The notes under the pieces were generated by a model that worked only from the letters and a program-made list of their open reading frames with translations, had not been told where the DNA came from and ran no database searches. A DNA stretch of 8,650 nt from an uncultured Lacibacter sp. (lineage in GTDB: Bacteria; Bacteroidota; Bacteroidia; Chitinophagales; Chitinophagaceae), in NCBI RefSeq assembly GCF_946479605.1, contig NZ_CAMLGT010000163.1, positions 1 through 8,650 of the forward strand, in the 5' to 3' direction. Position numbers and translations under genes: made by a program. Below are positions 5,705-8,650 of the stretch, piece by piece. Numbering within the stretch: position 1 is the stretch's first letter; the number at the start of each line of letters is the position of its first letter.

Positions 5705-7006
5705 TTACAGTATCCTGTTGTTATTAAAATTAGGACGGTTGGCCAGTGAGTTCACCTGTGTCATCCCCACCAGCTCATCTGCACGGCCACCTAACGGACG
5801 GTAATAGATCAGCACTGTGTAAATATTTTCTGCTTCCCACCAGTTTCCTTCTGTAACATCGGTACTCAGTTGTTTGTTGGTTTTATCTTTTGTTACATAC
5901 ACATAATCGTACAAAGCCTGTTTCAGAAACTGTTTGTTTTCATACATACCGGTTTCTGCATTAAACTTCAAACGGTTTGCTTCCGTTAATTCATAATTGG
6001 TGAACTCGCCAAACAGGTAAAGGTCTTTATTGGGTATTTCTTTTCGGTCCGGTGTACTGTAGCGAAACCAAACTGAAGCATAATCGCCCTGCCAGTAAGG
6101 ATTATTCTGTTCAATATTCATCAACTGGTAAAAGCCGTTGAAGTCACGATAGTACATATAGCGAAGATCTTTGCGTTCACCTTCGGGTTTTATATAAAGT
6201 GTTTGTGCTGTGTTACTGTAATCGCCTTTTTCTACACGGTCGGTTTGCAAACGGAAACTGGTGAGATCAACCCAACGCCATTCTTTTTGTGCAGGAAAAA
6301 TGGCCTGGTTCTCTGTGTTGTATTCAAGAATATTCTGGCGTACAAAAGTTGGTTGCAGATTGCTGATGCTGTTATCCCATCTGAAATTCTGCATCAGCAC
6401 AACTTTGATTTGCTGAAACACATTGGTTGGTTTAATATTCTGCACATTTACATTGAACTGCAGTTTCTGGTGTGTTTTAAAAATAGCTGTGTTAAATGGT
6501 TGCACCACAGTTGCACCTGCTGTTACTCTTGTGTCAATTACCAGAAAACGTTTGGTGAAAGCTACCTGCGAAGTATCGCCATTCAAAAAAACTTTTAAGA
6601 TGTAGTTGCCGCTTCTTGTGGGTGTTGTGTTACGGTCGGGCAGGTTGCAGGTATAATGTGTATAACGGGTAAGCACCAATGAAGAATTTCGATAGGTATT
6701 GATGCGCACGTTGGAAAAACCTTTCATATAATCAAACTGGCTAAGCAGGGCAGGTGTCCAGTCGGCATTGCAGAGTACAAACGTGTAAGAGTAATATTTT
6801 ACATCCGCATCAAGGTCATCAAAATGAAGTTCCAGCTGATCACCACTGCTCAAACGCATGATGGGATACGACAACTGATCGCCTTTTACATGAAATTTTA
6901 CGGAACGGATATTGGGCTTAATGATTTTTTCTGTTTCCTGTGCTGAACTGTCTGTAACTGCAAGCAGCAGTACAAAAAACAAAAGTGCTTTGAAAGAATG
7001 TGTCAT
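5705..7006 (-). CDS. Type IX secretion system plug protein (DUF5103 family)
   Basis: This 433-residue protein matches the DUF5103 / T9SS plug family (PF17116) over its full length. It starts with a signal peptide (about 1-23, ending SSAQ before ETEK) and is therefore exported to the periplasm. Family features include LSYPIMRLSSGDQLELHFDD (45-64), YSYTFVLCNADWTPALL (72-88), TRYTHY (113-118), RSGNYILKVFLNGD (131-144) and a C-terminal YYRPLGGRADELVG block. In Flavobacterium johnsoniae the plug occludes the periplasmic end of the giant outer-membrane translocon SprA when PorV is not bound there. The protein supports gliding or secretion indirectly and has no enzymatic motif. No other T9SS gene is in the window, as is common since these genes are scattered. 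The ATG at 7006 directly precedes the signal peptide. It is divergent from the ABC permease, 124 bp apart. Confidence 0.92.
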   Translation of the reverse strand: MTHSFKALLFFVLLLAVTDSSAQETEKIIKPNIRSVKFHVKGDQLSYPIMRLSSGDQLELHFDDLDADVKYYSYTFVLCNADWTPALLSQFDYMKGFSNVRINTYRNSSLVLTRYTHYTCNLPDRNTTPTRSGNYILKVFLNGDTSQVAFTKRFLVIDTRVTAGATVVQPFNTAIFKTHQKLQFNVNVQNIKPTNVFQQIKVVLMQNFRWDNSISNLQPTFVRQNILEYNTENQAIFPAQKEWRWVDLTSFRLQTDRVEKGDYSNTAQTLYIKPEGERKDLRYMYYRDFNGFYQLMNIEQNNPYWQGDYASVWFRYSTPDRKEIPNKDLYLFGEFTNYELTEANRLKFNAETGMYENKQFLKQALYDYVYVTKDKTNKQLSTDVTEGNWWEAENIYTVLIYYRPLGGRADELVGMTQVNSLANRPNFNNNRIL

Positions 7007-7100
7007 ACGGTGCTACTGAAAAATGTTTCAATCAAGATTCAAAATACAAAGAAACGGTTGCTTTCTTATACAAGGTGGGTAACCTTTTCTAATAAACCAT

Positions 7101-7108
7101 TAGTTTTA
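7101..7108 (+). promoter_or_regulatory. Candidate -7 promoter element for the ABC permease
   Basis: TAGTTTTA matches seven of eight positions of the scheme TAnnTTTG, counting the two free positions as matches, and lies 22 bases before the TTG start. This would give a very short leader, normal in Bacteroidota. A -33 box is not clear. Confidence 0.3.
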
Positions 7109-7130
7109 CAGCCACTATAACCGCAACCAT

Positions 7131-8363
7131 TTGAATATAGCTTCATTTATAGCTCGCCGACTGGTGTTTCAGAAAAATCAGTCGTTCTCACGCTTTATCA
7201 TCCGATTGTCCACAGTGGCAACGGCTATCAGTGTGGCGGTAATGATATTGGCCTTTGCATTTGTGGAAGGGTTTCAATATACAGTAAGCAGTAAAGTGTT
7301 TAGTTTCTGGGGGCACCTGCGTGTGCAGCAGCAACAATCTTCTTCGTCGGGCCTTGCAGAAGAATTACCAGTGGAAAAGAACGATACTGTTTATAACAGC
7401 ATTAAACAACACCCCGGTGTAAAACAAGTAGATGCATTTGCGACCAAAGCAGCGATGCTGAAAACAAACGAAACCATTGAAGGAGTGTTGCTGAAGGGAG
7501 TAGAGATGCAGTTTTCAAAAGAACGGTTACAGCCGTTTATGAAAGAAGGAAGATGGCTGGCATTTGATGACAGTGTGCAGAACAATGAAATTGTGATCTC
7601 AGAATATACATCGCAGCAGATCAATGCGAAAGTGGGCGATAAGATCCTGATTTATTTTATTGATAACAATACAACTGTTCCCCGAGTGCGGCCTGTTACC
7701 GTAAGCGGCATTTATAAAACAGGTATTGAAGAATACGATAAAACCTTTGCCATTGTGGATATGAATCTCATCCGCCGGTTAAATGGCTGGACAGATACAC
7801 AGATTGGTGGATATGAAATAACATTAAAAGATTACCGGAAAGATTACGCTGTTAACAATGAATTGCTGGATGAATTGCCCGTAGTTTGGTTCAGTACACC
7901 CATCCGCAATATTTATCCAAACATTTTTGATTGGCTTGCATTGCAAAGCACAAACAAAACGGTGATCCTGATCATCATGTGTATTGTGGCAGTGATCAAT
8001 CTTATTTCCTGCCTTATTATTCTTGTGCTGGAACGTTCACGCATGATCGGGCTGTTAAAAGCAACAGGCGCAACCAATGGACAAGTGCAGGTGATCTTCT
8101 GGAACCAGGGACTCATCATTACATTGGTAGGAATTACACTTGGTGTAGTGCTTGGGCTGGGCATTTGCTGGCTGCAGCAAACTACAGGATTTATTAAGCT
8201 TGATGAATCGGCTTATTATGTTGCAAAAGCACCCATCAGAATAATCTGGTGGCAGGTGTTGCTGATCGTTGCCATTACGTTTGTTGTAAGTTTCATCATT
8301 CTTTTTATTCCTTCTTTGCTGGTGCGGAAGTTAAGCCCGGTAAAAGCATTGCGGTTTGAGTAA
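7131..8363 (+). CDS. FtsX-family ABC transporter permease, LolC/LolE-like
   Basis: This 410-residue inner-membrane protein has the four-helix layout of LolC/LolE/MacB-type permeases. Transmembrane helix 1 lies at about 23-45, a periplasmic MacB-like domain at about 46-270, and helices 2-4 at about 277-299, 325-347 and 372-396 in the C-terminal FtsX domain (PF02687). ERSRMIGLLKATGATNGQV (301-319) is the cytoplasmic coupling segment that contacts the ATPase, and the end LSPVKALRFE is typical. Such permeases work mechanically with a separate ATPase, for example to release lipoproteins from the inner membrane; the substrate is not evident here. No ATPase gene is next to it in the window. The start is TTG: a stop lies in frame at 7101-7103, no ATG or GTG follows before 7131, and translation from there gives the family N-terminus NIASFIARRL. 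Confidence 0.88.
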   Translation: MNIASFIARRLVFQKNQSFSRFIIRLSTVATAISVAVMILAFAFVEGFQYTVSSKVFSFWGHLRVQQQQSSSSGLAEELPVEKNDTVYNSIKQHPGVKQVDAFATKAAMLKTNETIEGVLLKGVEMQFSKERLQPFMKEGRWLAFDDSVQNNEIVISEYTSQQINAKVGDKILIYFIDNNTTVPRVRPVTVSGIYKTGIEEYDKTFAIVDMNLIRRLNGWTDTQIGGYEITLKDYRKDYAVNNELLDELPVVWFSTPIRNIYPNIFDWLALQSTNKTVILIIMCIVAVINLISCLIILVLERSRMIGLLKATGATNGQVQVIFWNQGLIITLVGITLGVVLGLGICWLQQTTGFIKLDESAYYVAKAPIRIIWWQVLLIVAITFVVSFIILFIPSLLVRKLSPVKALRFE

Positions 8364-8395
8364 GTGAATAATGTAGAATCTGCTAATAATAGTCT

Positions 8396-8650
8396 ATGCA
8401 ATACCTTATTCTTTTTTTATTTGTCTGTCTATCAGGAAATGTTGGATATTGTCAAAAAAGGCACACAAAAATTTTAGGCACGGTTTCTATTTCAGATTCT
8501 TCATATATCGATGTAACCGAAGTGACAATTCAGGAGTATCTGTATTTTATAGTCAACAATCATTTTGACGAAACATTGTTTCCAGACGAACAAAAACTTT
8601 CTTCTTCCGCTCAATTATTTTTTAAAGATATTAGGACAGGTCGTAAGTCT
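8396..8650 (+). CDS. Small secreted protein, N-terminal part; possible SUMF1/FGE-like domain; truncated by window edge
   Basis: Starting at the ATG at 8396 the frame stays open for 85 codons to the window edge; a stop just upstream in frame (8390-8392) makes this the first possible start. Residues 1-20 form a signal peptide (hydrophobic LILFLFVCL core, likely cleavage after YCQ). The segment YIDVTEVTIQEYLYF (37-51) resembles the beginning of formylglycine-generating-enzyme-like (SUMF1, PF03781) domains, where an xDxTEVTxxEYxxF pattern is usual, including the gliding proteins GldJ and GldK. The upstream FxMG motif of true family members is missing, and the rest cannot be seen, so this is only a hint. 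It follows the permease stop by 32 bp on the same strand and may be cotranscribed. By eye it is more AT-rich than the genes to its left. Confidence 0.55.
   Translation, partial: MQYLILFLFVCLSGNVGYCQKRHTKILGTVSISDSSYIDVTEVTIQEYLYFIVNNHFDETLFPDEQKLSSSAQLFFKDIRTGRKS

Noticed and set aside
1..8650. CRISPR arrays, insertion sequences, tRNAs, toxin-antitoxin or defence genes
   Set aside because: No regularly spaced repeats, transposase motifs, terminal repeats, tRNA cloverleaf or defence-protein motifs were seen on either strand.

Overview
The window looks like ordinary chromosomal DNA from a Bacteroidota bacterium, most likely family Chitinophagaceae. The evidence is a type IX secretion system plug protein (a system confined to this phylum), a Bacteroidota-style sirtuin, TAnnTTTG-type promoter elements, weak or absent Shine-Dalgarno sites, and moderate GC with AT-rich intergenic regions. 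There are no tRNAs, CRISPR arrays, insertion sequences or phage genes.

Layout. Bases 1-593 (minus) hold the N-terminal 197 codons of a photolyase/cryptochrome-related protein that runs off the left edge. A 51-bp divergent spacer separates it from a plus-strand pair: a flavin reductase-family protein (645-1280) and a cysteine-free class III sirtuin (1303-1998). A hairpin terminator at 2001-2031 lies between the sirtuin and a convergent 747-residue CPA2 cation:proton antiporter with two C-terminal TrkA_C domains (2052-4295, minus). A 337-bp non-coding gap follows; it contains the leader of the antiporter gene and a strong terminator for the next minus-strand gene, a TalC-type transaldolase (4633-5286).

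Just upstream of the transaldolase, on the same strand, is a small SRP RNA gene (ffs, about 5361-5455). It is recognised from its domain IV sequence, a terminal helix, a TATCTTTG promoter element and a T-rich 3' end. About 240 bp of structured, apparently non-coding DNA follow, then the T9SS plug gene (5705-7006, minus). Divergent from that, on the plus strand, are a LolC/E-like FtsX-family ABC permease (7131-8363, TTG start) and the 5' end of a small secreted protein gene (8396 to the right edge) whose N-terminus faintly resembles formylglycine-generating-enzyme (SUMF1) domains.

How the genes work together. Most are housekeeping or envelope functions: protein targeting (SRP RNA), protein secretion (T9SS plug), probable lipoprotein or envelope transport (permease), ion and pH homeostasis (antiporter), the pentose phosphate pathway (transaldolase), acyl-lysine removal (sirtuin) and flavin/light biochemistry (photolyase-related protein plus flavin reductase). 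I do not see a clear undescribed multi-gene system. The most useful points are the unannotated SRP RNA, the zinc-less sirtuin, the extra membrane module in the antiporter, and several inverted repeats in the gaps between genes.
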